Positions 34,116 through 44,473 are shown, numbered from the stretch's first letter. The stretch is 64,000 nt of DNA from Thetidibacter halocola (GCF_018224955.1 NZ_JAGTUU010000001.1:744001-808000); one strand, 5' to 3'. The notes: generated by a model not told the origin, from the letters alone. Program-made: numbers and translations.

Positions 34116-35795
34116 TCAGGAATGCTCTTCCTCCGCGGTCGCGGCAAGCGCGCGATTGTAAGCCTTCAGCGCGTCGACATGGAACAGCGCCCCTTGCAGG
34201 ACGGGCTTGTCCTTCTCGATCGTGACCACCGGCAGAAAGGCCACGCCGGACTTGTCGAACATCGGCAGCGCGGTTTCCAGCGTCGCCGTGGTGCGCAGAT
34301 ACAGCCCCTGTTCGATCATCCGCAGGCAGGCGTCCTGGTCGGCGGCGCCCTCGTCTGTCGGGCGGCGCATGACGCCCTGCACGCGGAACATCGCCAGGAG
34401 ATAGGCCTGCGGCCCGGCGGCCAGGTGCACGTTGCGCCGTTCCAGCTGCGTCAGGAAGAAGGACCGGTCCACCAGCCGCGAGGCCAGCGCCGTCGACATC
34501 GACACCGACACCATCACCGCAAGGCCCGTCTGCCAGTCGCCGGTCAGTTCAAACACGATCAGCGTGGTCGAGATCGGCGCGCCCAGCACTGCGGCCGCCA
34601 CCGCGCCCATGCCCGCCAACGCATAGAGGGTAAAGACCGACGAGACCTCGGGGAACAGTCCTGTCGCCACGTGGCCAAAGGCCAGCCCCGTCAGCGCCCC
34701 CACCATCAGCGAGGGAGAGAACACGCCGCCCCCCATCCGGCCCGCCATGGTGATCGCCACCGCCGCCACCTTGACCACGGCGTAGAGGATGGCCGCCTGC
34801 AGACCCAGCGCCCCGGTCAGCGCCAGCGAGGTCGTCTCGTATCCGACACCGATGATATGCGGGAATTGCAGCGCGATGGCGCCCAGCAGCACCCCCGCCA
34901 GCGCCGGACGCAACCAGTTGGGTAGGCCGAGCCGCTTTTGGAACCGGGTTTCTACGTCGTCGGCCCAGAAGATCGCCTGCATCATCACCACGGCGACCAG
35001 CCCGCAAAGCAGGCCCAGCAGGAAGAAGGCCGGCAGTTCGAGGTAGAATTCCACCGTTGTCGTGCCGGGCAGGACGAATTCGGTCACGTCGCCATAGACC
35101 AGCCGGTTGATGACCGTGCCCGCCGCGCTGGCCACCACGATGGGCGCAAAGGCGTGAAAGGCGAAATGGCGCAGCACCACCTCCAGCGCGAACAGCGCCC
35201 CGGCGATCGGCGCGTTGAAGCTGGCCGAGACCGCCGCAGCCACCGCGCAGCCCAGCAGGTCGCGCCCGGTGATCCCGTCCACCCGCAGCGCGTTCGACAC
35301 CCAGCTGGCGATCAGCCCCGCGATATGCACCACAGGCCCCTCGCGCCCGGTCGAACCACCCGTCGACAGCGTGATCCAGGAACAGACCGCCGAGGCGATG
35401 CCGGCCCGCGTCTCGATCCGGCCGTCGTTGAGAGCCGCCCCCTCGATCACATCCGACACGCTGCGCACCCGCCCATCCGGGGTAAAGCGATGCAGGATGA
35501 TCCCGACGGCGATGCCGCCCAGCGTCGGGATGGCCAGGACCCAGATCCAGGGCAGGCTTTTCGCGTAGCTGTACAGCAGGTTCGGGTCCTCGACCCCGTA
35601 AAGCAGGGTCTGGAGCCATTCGATCGCGCTGCGGAACAGGATCGCTGCCAGGCCCGCCGCGATGCCGACCGCCAAGGCGATGAACCAGAAGGCCACCTGG
35701 CCCGGCGCCTTGTGCCGCAGCAGATCCCAGCCGCGCGACGCCCGGCCCCGCAGGCCGTCCCAGTTCGGTCGCAGCGCAGTCACCGGCCAGAGCAT
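34116..35795 (-). CDS. ClC-family chloride channel/transporter with C-terminal CBS region
   Basis: A 559-residue integral membrane protein. ClC signatures: GSTGREGPVVH (residues 147-157, gating Glu152 present), FNAPIAGALFALEVVLRH (193-210) and GGGVFSPSL (355-363). A CBS-like regulatory domain occupies about residues 460-550. In ClC-ec1 the proton-transfer glutamate follows the Glu of this helix; here the aligned residue appears to be Val205, as in chloride channels rather than H+/Cl- exchangers. It moves chloride across the inner membrane. It diverges from the FAD oxidase gene over 71 bases. Confidence 0.93.
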   Translation of the reverse strand: MLWPVTALRPNWDGLRGRASRGWDLLRHKAPGQVAFWFIALAVGIAAGLAAILFRSAIEWLQTLLYGVEDPNLLYSYAKSLPWIWVLAIPTLGGIAVGIILHRFTPDGRVRSVSDVIEGAALNDGRIETRAGIASAVCSWITLSTGGSTGREGPVVHIAGLIASWVSNALRVDGITGRDLLGCAVAAAVSASFNAPIAGALFALEVVLRHFAFHAFAPIVVASAAGTVINRLVYGDVTEFVLPGTTTVEFYLELPAFFLLGLLCGLVAVVMMQAIFWADDVETRFQKRLGLPNWLRPALAGVLLGAIALQFPHIIGVGYETTSLALTGALGLQAAILYAVVKVAAVAITMAGRMGGGVFSPSLMVGALTGLAFGHVATGLFPEVSSVFTLYALAGMGAVAAAVLGAPISTTLIVFELTGDWQTGLAVMVSVSMSTALASRLVDRSFFLTQLERRNVHLAAGPQAYLLAMFRVQGVMRRPTDEGAADQDACLRMIEQGLYLRTTATLETALPMFDKSGVAFLPVVTIEKDKPVLQGALFHVDALKAYNRALAATAEEEHS

Positions 35796-35866
35796 CCCTG
35801 TTCTCGCGGGTTTCCAGCGGCGCGGCGCTTGTCTAGAGTGGCGCGCAAAAGATTGGATCCCCTGTC

Positions 35867-37243
35867 ATGTCCCATCACCAGGCGCTCGAGGCGCTGTCTT
35901 CTGTCCTAGGCGAACGGCTGACCCGTTCCAAGGCCGATCTCGAGGCGCATGCGCGCTCGGAGTCCCATTTTCGCGCCCCGCCGCCCGATGCGGTCGCCTA
36001 TCCGCAATCCACCGCCGAGGTCGCCCGGATCATGGCGATCTGCGCCGAGCACCGGATGCCGGTGGTGGGCTGGGGCGCGGGAACCTCGCTCGAGGCCCAT
36101 GCCCTCCCGCTGCATGGTGGGCTGGTGGTGGATTTCACCCGCATGAACAAGGTGCTGGAAATCCGCAGCGCCGACATGGACGTGACGGTGCAGCCCGGCG
36201 TGACGCGCGAGGCGCTGAACGAGGAGTTGCGCGCCACGGGCCTGTTCTTTCCGGTCGATCCGGGCGCCAACGCCTCGCTGGGCGGGATGGCGATGACACG
36301 CGCCTCGGGGACGACGACGGTGCGCTATGGCTCGATGCGGGACAACGTGCTGGGGATGGAAGTGGTTCTGGCCGACGGAAGGGTGATCCGCACCGGCAGT
36401 CGCGCGCGCAAGTCCTCGGCAGGCTACGACCTGACGGCGCTGATGATTGGGTCCGAGGGCACGCTGGGCCTCGTCACGGAACTCACCCTGCGCCTGCACG
36501 GTATCCCCGAGGCGGTCAGCGCCGGGATCTGCGCCTTTCCGTCGATGGCCGCGGCGGTGGATGCGGTAACCGAAACCATCCAGATGGGCATTCCCATGGC
36601 GCGGATCGAATTCGTCGACGCCGCGACGGCGCGGGCCTTCAACGCCTATGCCGGGGTAGATATGGACGCGGTGCCGCACCTGCTTGTGGAATTCCACGGC
36701 TCGCCCGACAGCGTCGCGCAGGATGCCGAGCGCTTCGGCGAGATCCTGGCCGATCACGGCGGCGGCGCGTATCGCTGGTCGACCCGGCAGGAGGAACGCC
36801 GGGCTCTCTGGGCGATGCGCCACAACGCCTATTACGCCGTGCTGGCCTCGCGCCCCGGCGCGCGCGGGCTGGTCACGGACATCTGCGTGCCGATCTCGCG
36901 GCTGGCGCAGGCGGTCGAGGAAACCGCCGGCGACATCGCCGCCAGCACGATCCCCGGCCCGATCCTGGGCCATGTGGGCGACGGCAATTTCCACGCGATC
37001 CTGCTGGTCGACCCGGACAGGCCCGAGGATCTGGACGAGGCAAAGCGCCTGTCCCACCGGATGGCCGAACGTGCCCTGCGGCTGGGCGGCACCTGCACCG
37101 GAGAGCATGGGGTGGGCATCGGCAAGCTGCCCTACATGGCAGCCGAGCATGGCGAGGGCTGGCAGGTGATGGGCACGCTGAAGGCGGCGCTGGACCCGCT
37201 GAACATCCTCAACCCTGGCAAGCTGGTTCCGCCGCGCGGGTAA
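35867..37243 (+). CDS. FAD-linked 2-hydroxyacid oxidase/dehydrogenase (D-lactate dehydrogenase / GlcD-like)
   Basis: A 458-residue flavoprotein of the VAO family. The FAD-binding region includes PVVGWGAGTSLEAHALPLHGG and DPGANASLGGMAMTRASGTT, followed by SSAGYDLTALMIGSEGTLG. The C-terminal substrate domain ends with GHVGDGNFH (metal-binding) and GEHGVGIGKLPYM. It probably oxidises D-lactate or a similar 2-hydroxyacid, passing electrons to quinone or cytochrome c. A single-gene locus; no glcE/glcF genes accompany it, favouring a D-lactate type. A 3'-end repeat begins directly after its TAA. Confidence 0.92.
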   Translation: MSHHQALEALSSVLGERLTRSKADLEAHARSESHFRAPPPDAVAYPQSTAEVARIMAICAEHRMPVVGWGAGTSLEAHALPLHGGLVVDFTRMNKVLEIRSADMDVTVQPGVTREALNEELRATGLFFPVDPGANASLGGMAMTRASGTTTVRYGSMRDNVLGMEVVLADGRVIRTGSRARKSSAGYDLTALMIGSEGTLGLVTELTLRLHGIPEAVSAGICAFPSMAAAVDAVTETIQMGIPMARIEFVDAATARAFNAYAGVDMDAVPHLLVEFHGSPDSVAQDAERFGEILADHGGGAYRWSTRQEERRALWAMRHNAYYAVLASRPGARGLVTDICVPISRLAQAVEETAGDIAASTIPGPILGHVGDGNFHAILLVDPDRPEDLDEAKRLSHRMAERALRLGGTCTGEHGVGIGKLPYMAAEHGEGWQVMGTLKAALDPLNILNPGKLVPPRG

Positions 37244-37313
37244 GGGGGCTCTGCCCCCGTTGCGCTGGCGCCCGACTTCCCCGGGATATTCGAGGCCAGA
37301 AGAAACGCAAGAC
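37244..37313 (+). repeat. Dispersed 3'-end repeat, copy 3
   Basis: GGGGGC-TCT-GCCCCC (37244-37258) starts immediately after the oxidase stop codon. It is followed by a different second module, CCCCGGGATATTCGAGGCC with AGAAGAAAC behind it. Orientation matches the gene, as in the copies behind murC and bciB. Confidence 0.65.
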
Positions 37314-37391
37314 CCCGGCGGTGGCAGCGCGGCATGGGACGGCGGGCGGGGCGATGCGCCCGAAGGGCGCGAGCGCCGTTGGCCGTCCCCC

Positions 37392-39044
37392 CTACCCCGC
37401 CAGCAGCGCGCGGGCGGCCGCACGCGCCTCGTCCGTCACCGTGTCGCCCGAGATCATGCGCGCGATCTCGCCCTCGCGGGCACCGGCATCCAGCGGCACG
37501 ACTGTCGAGGTCGTCATTTCACCCTTGACGCGCTTTTCCACGCGCCAGTGATGCCCGCCCAGGGCGGCGACCTGCGGCGAATGGGTGACGACCAGGACCT
37601 GCCCGCCCTCGGCCAGCGCCTTGAGCCGCCGGCCCACCGCGTCCGCCGTGGCGCCGCCGACGCCACGGTCGATCTCGTCGAAGATCATCGTGACGCCGCG
37701 GTTGCGCTCTTCCGACAGGCAGACCTTGAGCGCCAGCAGGAATCGGCTGAGTTCCCCGCCCGAGGCGATCCGGTTCAGCGGGCCAGAGGGTGCGCCGGGA
37801 TTCGTGGCCACGGTGAACTGCACCGCGTCCACCCCCTCGGGGCCGGGGGGCGCCGTGGCGATCTCGGTCACGAAGAGCGCGCGCTCCATCTTGAGCGGCG
37901 CAAGCTCCGCCGCCAGTGCCGCATCCAGCCGCGCCGCCGCCGCGCGCCGCGCCTCGGTCAGCGCCCTGGCCGCCGCGTCATAGGCCGCATCGGCCTCGCG
38001 CACCGCACGCTCCAACTCCGCGATGCGCGCCTCTCCGGCGTCGAGCGCGGCCAGCCGTTCGGACAGGTCCGCAGCCAGCGTCGCCAACTCATCGGGCAGA
38101 ATGCCGTGCTTGCGCGCCAGACCGCGCAGGGCAAACAGCCGCTCCTCTGTCTCGTCCAGCGCCAGCGGGTCGAAATCCAGCGCGTCGAGGCAATCGGCGA
38201 CGCCGCGCGCCGCCTCGTCGAGTTCCGCCATGGCACGGGCCAGCGCGGCGATGGGCGGATCGAGACGGCCCTCGGCGCGCTCCGCCGCGCCTTCGAGCCA
38301 ACGCAGGGCGTTGGCCATCGCGCCCTCGGCGCCGTCATAACCCAGTGCGCTGGAGGCCTGCGCGATATCCTCGCGGATCTTCTCGGCGGCCTGCATCATG
38401 CGGCGGCGCGCGTCGAGATCGGCCTCCTCGCCCGGTTGCGGATCGAGCTTGTTCAATTCGGCGACGGCGTGACGCAGGAAATCCTCCTCGGCGCGCACGG
38501 CCGCCAGGGCCTTTTGTGCCGCGTCCAGCGCCTTGCGCGCATCCGCCCGCGCCCGCCACGCGGCGCGCACCGTGTCGCGCGGAGCGTCGAGCGCGCCGTA
38601 ATCGTCCAGGATCGCGCGATGGCCCTTCGGGTCCAGCAGGCCGCGGTCATCATGCTGACCGTGCAATTCCACCAGCACGTCCGACAACTGGCGCAGAACC
38701 TCGCCGGTCACGCGGCGGTCGTTGACCCAGCCGGTCTTGCGCCCGTCAGCGGTGTTGACCCGGCGCAGAATCAGCTCGTCGTCTTCGGGAATGCCCGCCT
38801 CGGCCAGCACGGCCCGCGCCGGATGGCCGGGCGCCAGCGAAAAAACCGCCACGACCTCACCCTGCGCAGCGCCCTGACGCACCAGTTCAGCCCGCCCCCG
38901 CCAGCCCAGGACGAAGCCCAGGCTGTCAAGCAGGATCGACTTGCCCGCCCCGGTCTCGCCAGTCAGCACGTTGAGACCCGGCTGGAATGCAAGGTCCAGC
39001 CGGTCGATGATGAGGATATCGCGGATTTCCAACGCGCGCAGCAT
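37392..39044 (-). CDS. recN: DNA repair protein RecN
   Basis: A 550-residue SMC-like ATPase for double-strand-break repair. Walker A GETGAGKS is at residues 30-37, a long Ala/Glu/Arg-rich coiled coil occupies the middle, the ABC signature is LNRIASGGELSRFLLALK and Walker B MIFDEIDRGVGG. Length equals E. coli RecN (553). It is the last gene of the lpxC-bamD-recN tail of the dcw region, 42 bases after bamD. Confidence 0.97.
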   Translation of the reverse strand: MLRALEIRDILIIDRLDLAFQPGLNVLTGETGAGKSILLDSLGFVLGWRGRAELVRQGAAQGEVVAVFSLAPGHPARAVLAEAGIPEDDELILRRVNTADGRKTGWVNDRRVTGEVLRQLSDVLVELHGQHDDRGLLDPKGHRAILDDYGALDAPRDTVRAAWRARADARKALDAAQKALAAVRAEEDFLRHAVAELNKLDPQPGEEADLDARRRMMQAAEKIREDIAQASSALGYDGAEGAMANALRWLEGAAERAEGRLDPPIAALARAMAELDEAARGVADCLDALDFDPLALDETEERLFALRGLARKHGILPDELATLAADLSERLAALDAGEARIAELERAVREADAAYDAAARALTEARRAAAARLDAALAAELAPLKMERALFVTEIATAPPGPEGVDAVQFTVATNPGAPSGPLNRIASGGELSRFLLALKVCLSEERNRGVTMIFDEIDRGVGGATADAVGRRLKALAEGGQVLVVTHSPQVAALGGHHWRVEKRVKGEMTTSTVVPLDAGAREGEIARMISGDTVTDEARAAARALLAG

Positions 39045-39086
39045 CGTGAATGTCCGTAGGACGGGGTTACACCCCGCCTCCCGCGT

Positions 39087-39941
39087 TCAAAGCCACTCGC
39101 CCTTGACCATCTGGCGATAGACGGCGCCCAGCCAGTTGTTCTCGAACACCTTGGGTTCCAGGCCACGGCCGGTCAGCAGCGTGTAGCTGTCCTTGTACCA
39201 GTCCGACGACTGATAATTGAAGCCCAGCACGGCCGCGGCGGTCTGCGCCTCTTCGGTCAGGCCCAGCGACAGGTAAGCCTCGACCAGACGGTGCAGCGCC
39301 TCGGGCGTGTGGGTCGTGGTCTGGAAATCCTCGACCACCACGCGGAAGCGGTTGATCGCCGCGGCAAAGTGATCGCGCTTCAGGTAGTAGCGTCCGACTT
39401 CCATTTCCTTCGCCGCGAGATGGTCGAAGGCGAGGTCGAATTTCAGGATGGACGAGCGGGCATATTCGCTGTCGGGATACCGCTCGATTACCGTGCGCAG
39501 TGCCTGGAGCGCCTGGAAGGTCAGGCCCTGGTCGCGGCCGACTTCCTCGATCTGGTCGTAATAAGACAGCGCCAGGAGGTATTGCGCATAGGCCGCATCA
39601 TCATCAGCCGGGTAGAAGTCGATGTACCGCTGCGCGGCGGCGCGGGCATTCTCGTAATCCCGGTCCTGGTGAAAGGCGTAGGCCTGCATGATCAGCGCGC
39701 GCTTGGCCCAGTCGGAATAGGGATACAGCCGCTCGACCTCGGAGAAGTAAAAGGCCGCGTCCTCGGGGTCCTTGACCGACAGTTCGTATTCGCCGCGCTC
39801 ATAGATCTGCTGGGCGGTAAAGGCTTCGAGAGGCTGTCCGCCGGGGCCGACATCCCTGCGCTGCAATTCGTCACATCCCGAAAGCGTCAGGGCCATCAGC
39901 CCCGCCGCGATCCAAAGCTTGTGCGACATGCCCGCTGCCAT
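39087..39941 (-). CDS. bamD: Outer-membrane protein assembly lipoprotein BamD
   Basis: A 284-residue lipoprotein. The lipobox LTLSGC puts the lipidated cysteine at residue 23. The mature protein is a string of TPR motifs (AQQIYERGEYELSVKDPEDA, YSDWAKRALIMQAYAFHQD, YAQYLLALSYYDQIEEVGRD). It is an essential component of the BAM complex, facing the periplasm and contacting BamA. ATG 39941 is preferred (GGGAAGG site) over ATG 39929. The genes for lpxC and bamD being adjacent is usual in alphaproteobacteria. Confidence 0.95.
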   Translation of the reverse strand: MAAGMSHKLWIAAGLMALTLSGCDELQRRDVGPGGQPLEAFTAQQIYERGEYELSVKDPEDAAFYFSEVERLYPYSDWAKRALIMQAYAFHQDRDYENARAAAQRYIDFYPADDDAAYAQYLLALSYYDQIEEVGRDQGLTFQALQALRTVIERYPDSEYARSSILKFDLAFDHLAAKEMEVGRYYLKRDHFAAAINRFRVVVEDFQTTTHTPEALHRLVEAYLSLGLTEEAQTAAAVLGFNYQSSDWYKDSYTLLTGRGLEPKVFENNWLGAVYRQMVKGEWL

Positions 39942-40085
39942 GCTCGACCTTCCCTCGACCCTGTGCCGGGATTGCGCCGTTTCCGGCCCCCCGTTGCCGG
40001 TTGGTCTAGCACAGAAAAATCCGGTGCAAAACGGCTTAACGACAGTTTGCCGGGGGGTGCCGCGGGAATGCGCCACAGGTCCGCC

Positions 40086-41006
40086 TCAGGCGACCGCGGG
40101 AATCTCGTCGCGCCCGACACCGGCACCGGGCAGGCGCGCTGCCTGGGACGGCGTACAGGTGATCATGCGGAAGGCGTCCGGCGTGGCGAAGAGTTCGCGC
40201 AGCAGCGCGTTGGTCAGCGCGTGACCGGCCTTGTGACCCTCGTAATGGCCAAGGATCGGTGCACCGGCCAGCGCGAGGTCGCCCAGCGCATCCAGCATCT
40301 TGTGCCGCACCGGTTCGTCCTCGTGGCGCATCCCGCCGGGGGTAAGAACCGTGTCGCCATCGACCACCACGGCGTTTTCCAGCGTTCCGCCCAGCGCCTT
40401 GCCCGCGGCGCGCATCGCCTCGACATCGGCGTTGCGGCAAAAGGTGCGGCTGTCACAGAGTTCACGCACGAAGGCGCCGTTGGCCAGGTCCATGTGCCGG
40501 GTCTGGCGGCCGATCGCCTCGTCGGCGAAGTCGATGTGGAAATCCATCACCATCCCCTGAGCCGGGCTCAGACGGGCCCAGCCCTGGGCCGTGTGCACCG
40601 ACACCGGCAGAAGCACCTCGATCGCCCGGACCGGGGCCGCCAGCGTGCGGACGCCGCGAGACAGGATGCCGCGCACGAAGGGCGCGGACGAGCCATCGAG
40701 GATCGGGCATTCCGGTCCGTCGATTTCGACCAGGGCGTTGTGAACACCGCAACCCGCCAAGGCTGCCATCACGTGCTCGACTGTCGAAACGGAAACGCCC
40801 GCACGATTAACAAGCATCGTGCAGAGCGGCGAGGTCTCGACCACGTCATAGCGGGCCGGGACCAGGGAATCGCCCAAAACGATATCGGTGCGCTTGAACC
40901 AGATGCCGTGCTCGGCGCTGGCCGGACGGATGGTGAGCGTCGCCGGCCGGCCGGAATGCAGGCCGACGCCGGTAAAGCTGACGCTGGATCGGATCGTTGT
41001 CTGCAC
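40086..41006 (-). CDS. lpxC: UDP-3-O-acyl-N-acetylglucosamine deacetylase
   Basis: A 306-residue zinc enzyme that performs the committed step of lipid A synthesis. Zinc ligands are in STVEHVMAAL (His) and HKMLDALGDL (His, Asp); the catalytic His is in GHKAGHALTNALL. GTG 41006 is chosen: it gives the family's usual length (E. coli 305) and starts just before TTIRSSVSFTGVGLHSG. The open frame upstream to 41144 has no conserved sequence. It follows ftsZ after the ftsZ terminator, so it has its own promoter in the 209 bases between the start and that terminator. Confidence 0.96.
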   Translation of the reverse strand: MQTTIRSSVSFTGVGLHSGRPATLTIRPASAEHGIWFKRTDIVLGDSLVPARYDVVETSPLCTMLVNRAGVSVSTVEHVMAALAGCGVHNALVEIDGPECPILDGSSAPFVRGILSRGVRTLAAPVRAIEVLLPVSVHTAQGWARLSPAQGMVMDFHIDFADEAIGRQTRHMDLANGAFVRELCDSRTFCRNADVEAMRAAGKALGGTLENAVVVDGDTVLTPGGMRHEDEPVRHKMLDALGDLALAGAPILGHYEGHKAGHALTNALLRELFATPDAFRMITCTPSQAARLPGAGVGRDEIPAVA

Positions 41007-41215
41007 GGTAGGCTCCGGTTTCTGGCCTGGGTCTTGTCGGCACAGGGGCTGCTCGATCCCGCTGTTAACCCGGCGTTTACTGCCACAGGAAATACGGAAG
41101 GGAACCGCGCGGCTCAAATCAAAGATTGTAACCAAGTGAAACATGGCGCACCCGGCATAGGCGCGGCACCGCTTACCGCCGGGAAGACGCTTTCAACACA
41201 TTGTTTTCAATAGAA

Positions 41216-41242
41216 AAGCGCCCTCCGAAACGGAGGGCGCTT
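41216..41242 (-). terminator. Intrinsic terminator of ftsZ
   Basis: AAGCGCCCTCCG and CGGAGGGCGCTT form a 12-bp perfect stem with a 3-base loop, followed on the minus strand by TTTTC. It lies 19 bases after the ftsZ stop codon and closes the main dcw transcript. Confidence 0.9.
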
Positions 41243-41261
41243 AATCTGTGAAGTGACCGGC

Positions 41262-42887
41262 TCAGTTCGCCTGGCGGCGCAGGAAAGCCGGAATTTCGAT
41301 CTTTTCCTGATCCGGATCGGGCTCGACATCCTTGACCGGCGCGGGGCGCTGGGCCTGAACCGGCGGCTGCTGGCGGCGCGGTGCCGGCTCGGGCGCGGCG
41401 GCGTGGCCACCGGTCATCCGGCCGATCAGCGAATTCACGCTGAAGCGCGGCTTGTCCCCCTCCGGCGTTGCCGGAGCGGCGGGCGCGCGGGATGCGGTCG
41501 AGGCCTGCCGGGCTGCCGCCGCGCGCAGGCGGGCCAGCGTTTCCTGGCTGGGCGTTCCCGGCGCGGGAGCGCGGGGCGCAACATAGTCCTCGGCCGGGTG
41601 CGCCTCGATCGTGTCGGTGCGCGGCTGGAACTCTGCCACCTGCGGCTGATAGGCCGGCGGCGGCAGGCCGTCGTCATCCGCGACATCGTCGTACATGGCA
41701 TCCGATCCCGTGTCGTGAGCGCCGGTCGGCTCGAGATCCTCGAACAGCGAGGGCTCTTCCTCGTCATACTGCTCGACCCGCTGGGCGGCCACGGGCTGCG
41801 GTTGCGGCGCCGGTCGCTGCGCCGGCTTCGGAGCAGGCGCGGACTCTGCCGCCGTGTGCTGCGGCAACGGAGAGGCCATCGAGCGGCGCGGCAGCGGCAT
41901 GTCGGCATGCGAGGTGGCGGCGTCGATGCCGGTCGCCACGACCGACACGCGCATCATGCCCGCCATGCCATCGTCCAGCGTGCTGCCGACGATGATGTTG
42001 GCGTCCTGGTCCACTTCCTCGCGGATGCGGTTGGCGGCCTCGTCCAGTTCGAACAGGGTCAGGTCGTGTCCACCAGTGATGTTGATCAGCACGCCCTTGG
42101 CGCCCTTGAGGCTGATCTCGTCCAGCAGCGGGTTCGCGATGGCCTTTTCGGCGGCCTGGACCGCACGATCCTCGCCCTCGGCCTCGCCGGTGCCCATCAT
42201 CGCCTTGCCCATCTCGTCCATCACCGCGCGCACGTCGGCGAAGTCGAGGTTGATGAGACCCGGGCGCACCATCAGGTCGGTCACACCCTTGACGCCCTGA
42301 TACAGGACGTCGTCGGCCATGCTGAACGCCTCGGTGAAGGTCGTCTTTTCGTTGGCCAGCCGGAACAGGTTCTGGTTCGGGATGATGATCAGCGTATCGA
42401 CCACCTTTTGCAGCGCCTCGACACCGTCCTCGGCCTGGCGCATCCGCTTGGCGCCCTCGAACTGGAACGGCTTGGTCACGACGCCGACAGTCAGCACGCC
42501 AAGCTCACGCGCGGCCTGCGCGATGATCGGTGCGGCCCCCGTGCCGGTGCCGCCGCCCATGCCCGCGGTGATGAAGCACATGTGCGCCCCCGCGAGGTGA
42601 TCGACGATCTGCTCGATGCTTTCCTCGGCGGCAGCGGCGCCGACAGAGGCCCGCGCGCCCGCGCCGAGCCCCTCGGTCACCTTCACGCCGAGCTGCACGC
42701 GGTTCTGCGCACGGCTCTGCTGAAGCGCCTGGGCGTCGGTGTTCGCAACAACGAAATCGACCCCCTCCAGCTGCTTTTCGATCATGTTGTTGACCGCGTT
42801 GCCGCCCGCGCCCCCGACACCGAACACGGTGATGCGAGGCTTGAGTTCGTCGGCGCTGCCGCCGGGCATGGAAAGGTTCAATGTCAT
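41262..42887 (-). CDS. ftsZ: Cell division GTPase FtsZ
   Basis: A 541-residue tubulin homologue that forms the Z ring. The GTPase domain (about residues 10-320) has the tubulin signature [17 protein letters not shown] and [10 protein letters not shown] are conserved contacts. A long, Pro/Ala/Gln-rich linker (about 320-525), typical of alphaproteobacteria, leads to the C-terminal peptide [14 protein letters not shown] that binds FtsA and other partners. ATG 42887 is chosen because conserved sequence begins there; the frame extends upstream into the 257-base gap to ftsA, which probably contains a dedicated ftsZ promoter. Confidence 0.97.
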   Translation of the reverse strand: MTLNLSMPGGSADELKPRITVFGVGGAGGNAVNNMIEKQLEGVDFVVANTDAQALQQSRAQNRVQLGVKVTEGLGAGARASVGAAAAEESIEQIVDHLAGAHMCFITAGMGGGTGTGAAPIIAQAARELGVLTVGVVTKPFQFEGAKRMRQAEDGVEALQKVVDTLIIIPNQNLFRLANEKTTFTEAFSMADDVLYQGVKGVTDLMVRPGLINLDFADVRAVMDEMGKAMMGTGEAEGEDRAVQAAEKAIANPLLDEISLKGAKGVLINITGGHDLTLFELDEAANRIREEVDQDANIIVGSTLDDGMAGMMRVSVVATGIDAATSHADMPLPRRSMASPLPQHTAAESAPAPKPAQRPAPQPQPVAAQRVEQYDEEEPSLFEDLEPTGAHDTGSDAMYDDVADDDGLPPPAYQPQVAEFQPRTDTIEAHPAEDYVAPRAPAPGTPSQETLARLRAAAARQASTASRAPAAPATPEGDKPRFSVNSLIGRMTGGHAAAPEPAPRRQQPPVQAQRPAPVKDVEPDPDQEKIEIPAFLRRQAN

Positions 42888-43144
42888 CGATCCGTCCGCC
42901 TGTCTGATTTGTCCGTTGCCGGCCTCTAGCAGGGCCGTTTTCCGCCTATTCCCCGCAGTATTAGCGATCCAATAGCGACTCGTCACGTTAAAAACACGAT
43001 TTCACCGCAAAATATGGGCGAATTCACGCCGAAACCTCGCGGATTTCGTCGTGTTGACCAGATATCGGGGAATGAAAGGGACGCACCACTAGCGTCGGCA
43101 GGGCGCCGCTCTGGCCTTGTCCCCGGAATGCGGCGCGTCGCGCG

Positions 43145-44473
43145 CTACCAGTTGTCCCTGAACCACTTCACCGCGCGTCTGAAGCTGCGCGCAGGCAGCC
43201 GGTCCACCGGGATCTCGAAATCCCACCATTCGTCCTGCGGATGCGCCGCGAACAGGCACAGGCCAACCGCGCTGGCAAAGCCGGGCCCCGTGGCCGCCTG
43301 CGGCAGCCCGTGCACCCGCAAGGGCCGCCCCAGCCGCACCTGCTGGCCGAGGATCTTGGCCGCGAGGCCGTCAAGGCCGGGGATCTGGCTGGCGCCGCCG
43401 GTCAGCACGATCTGCCGGCTGGGCAAATGGTCGAATCCCGCCGCGTCCAGCCGTGCCCGCACCTCTTCGAGGATCTCTTCGACGCGGGGGCGCATGATGC
43501 CGATCAGCTCGGCCCGGCTGACGGTGCGGCGATCATGTTCCCAGTCGCCCGTCTCGCCCCCCGTTTCGATCATCTCGCGGTCGTCCATGCCCGTCGCCAC
43601 GACGCCGCCGTAGAAGGTCTTGATGCGCTCGGCATTGGCCATCGGCACCTGGAGGCCCATGGAAATATCGCTGGTCACGTGATCGCCACCCATGCGCACC
43701 GCATCGGCGTAGATCATGTGCTTCTTGATGAAGATCGAGACGCCCGTCGCGCCGCCGCCCATGTCGATGCAGGCCGCGCCCAGTTCCTGTTCATCCTCGA
43801 CCAGCGCGGAAATGCCGCTGGCATAGGCAGACGAGGCGATGCCGGCCAGTTCGAGGTCGCAGCGTTTCACGCAATGGGCCAGGTTCTGGATCGCCTGCGC
43901 GTCGACCGTCAGCATGTGCATGTCCACCGACAGGCCGTTGCCGATCTGGCCGCGCGGGTCGATCAGGCCGCTGCGGTGATCCAGCGCGAAATTCACCGGC
44001 TGGGCGTGCAGCACTTCGCGCCCGTGGCCAAAATCCGGCACATCGCAGGCCGACAGCACCCGGGCCACGTCCTGCTCGTCCACCGTGACACCCCGCACCT
44101 CGACCTCGCCCGCAAGGCCATAGCTGCGCGGATCGGAGCCAGAAAAACAGGCGATGACGTGATCCACGCGGATGCCCGCCATCTTCTGCGCCGCCTGCAC
44201 CGCGGTGCGGATTGCGCGCTCTGTTTCGGCCATGGTCGCGATCTCGCCGAACCGGACCCCGCGGCTTCGGGTCGTGGCGGCGCCGATCACCCGGAACCCG
44301 GACTGCCCGGCAAGGCTGCCGATGCCATCCTCGCTGGGGTCGGTGCCGTCGAAGCGCAGCACCAGGCAGGCGATCTTGGACGACCCTACATCGAGGATCG
44401 CCACGACGCCCCGCTGCATGGCCGCCTTGCGCATGTTGCGCATCGCCCGTTGGGATTCGTATAGCTCGATCAT
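43145..44473 (-). CDS. ftsA: Cell division protein FtsA
   Basis: A 442-residue actin-like ATPase tethering FtsZ to the membrane. Phosphate-binding loops VAILDVGSSKIACLVL and ACIDMGGGATGVSIF and the adenosine motif IVLTGGASQIPGL are present; the C-terminus RRAVKWFRDNW is an amphipathic membrane-targeting helix. Its ATG 44473 overlaps the ftsQ stop (ATGA). The N-terminal extension before the first strand ([20 protein letters not shown]) is normal in Rhodobacterales. Confidence 0.96.
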   Translation of the reverse strand: MIELYESQRAMRNMRKAAMQRGVVAILDVGSSKIACLVLRFDGTDPSEDGIGSLAGQSGFRVIGAATTRSRGVRFGEIATMAETERAIRTAVQAAQKMAGIRVDHVIACFSGSDPRSYGLAGEVEVRGVTVDEQDVARVLSACDVPDFGHGREVLHAQPVNFALDHRSGLIDPRGQIGNGLSVDMHMLTVDAQAIQNLAHCVKRCDLELAGIASSAYASGISALVEDEQELGAACIDMGGGATGVSIFIKKHMIYADAVRMGGDHVTSDISMGLQVPMANAERIKTFYGGVVATGMDDREMIETGGETGDWEHDRRTVSRAELIGIMRPRVEEILEEVRARLDAAGFDHLPSRQIVLTGGASQIPGLDGLAAKILGQQVRLGRPLRVHGLPQAATGPGFASAVGLCLFAAHPQDEWWDFEIPVDRLPARSFRRAVKWFRDNW

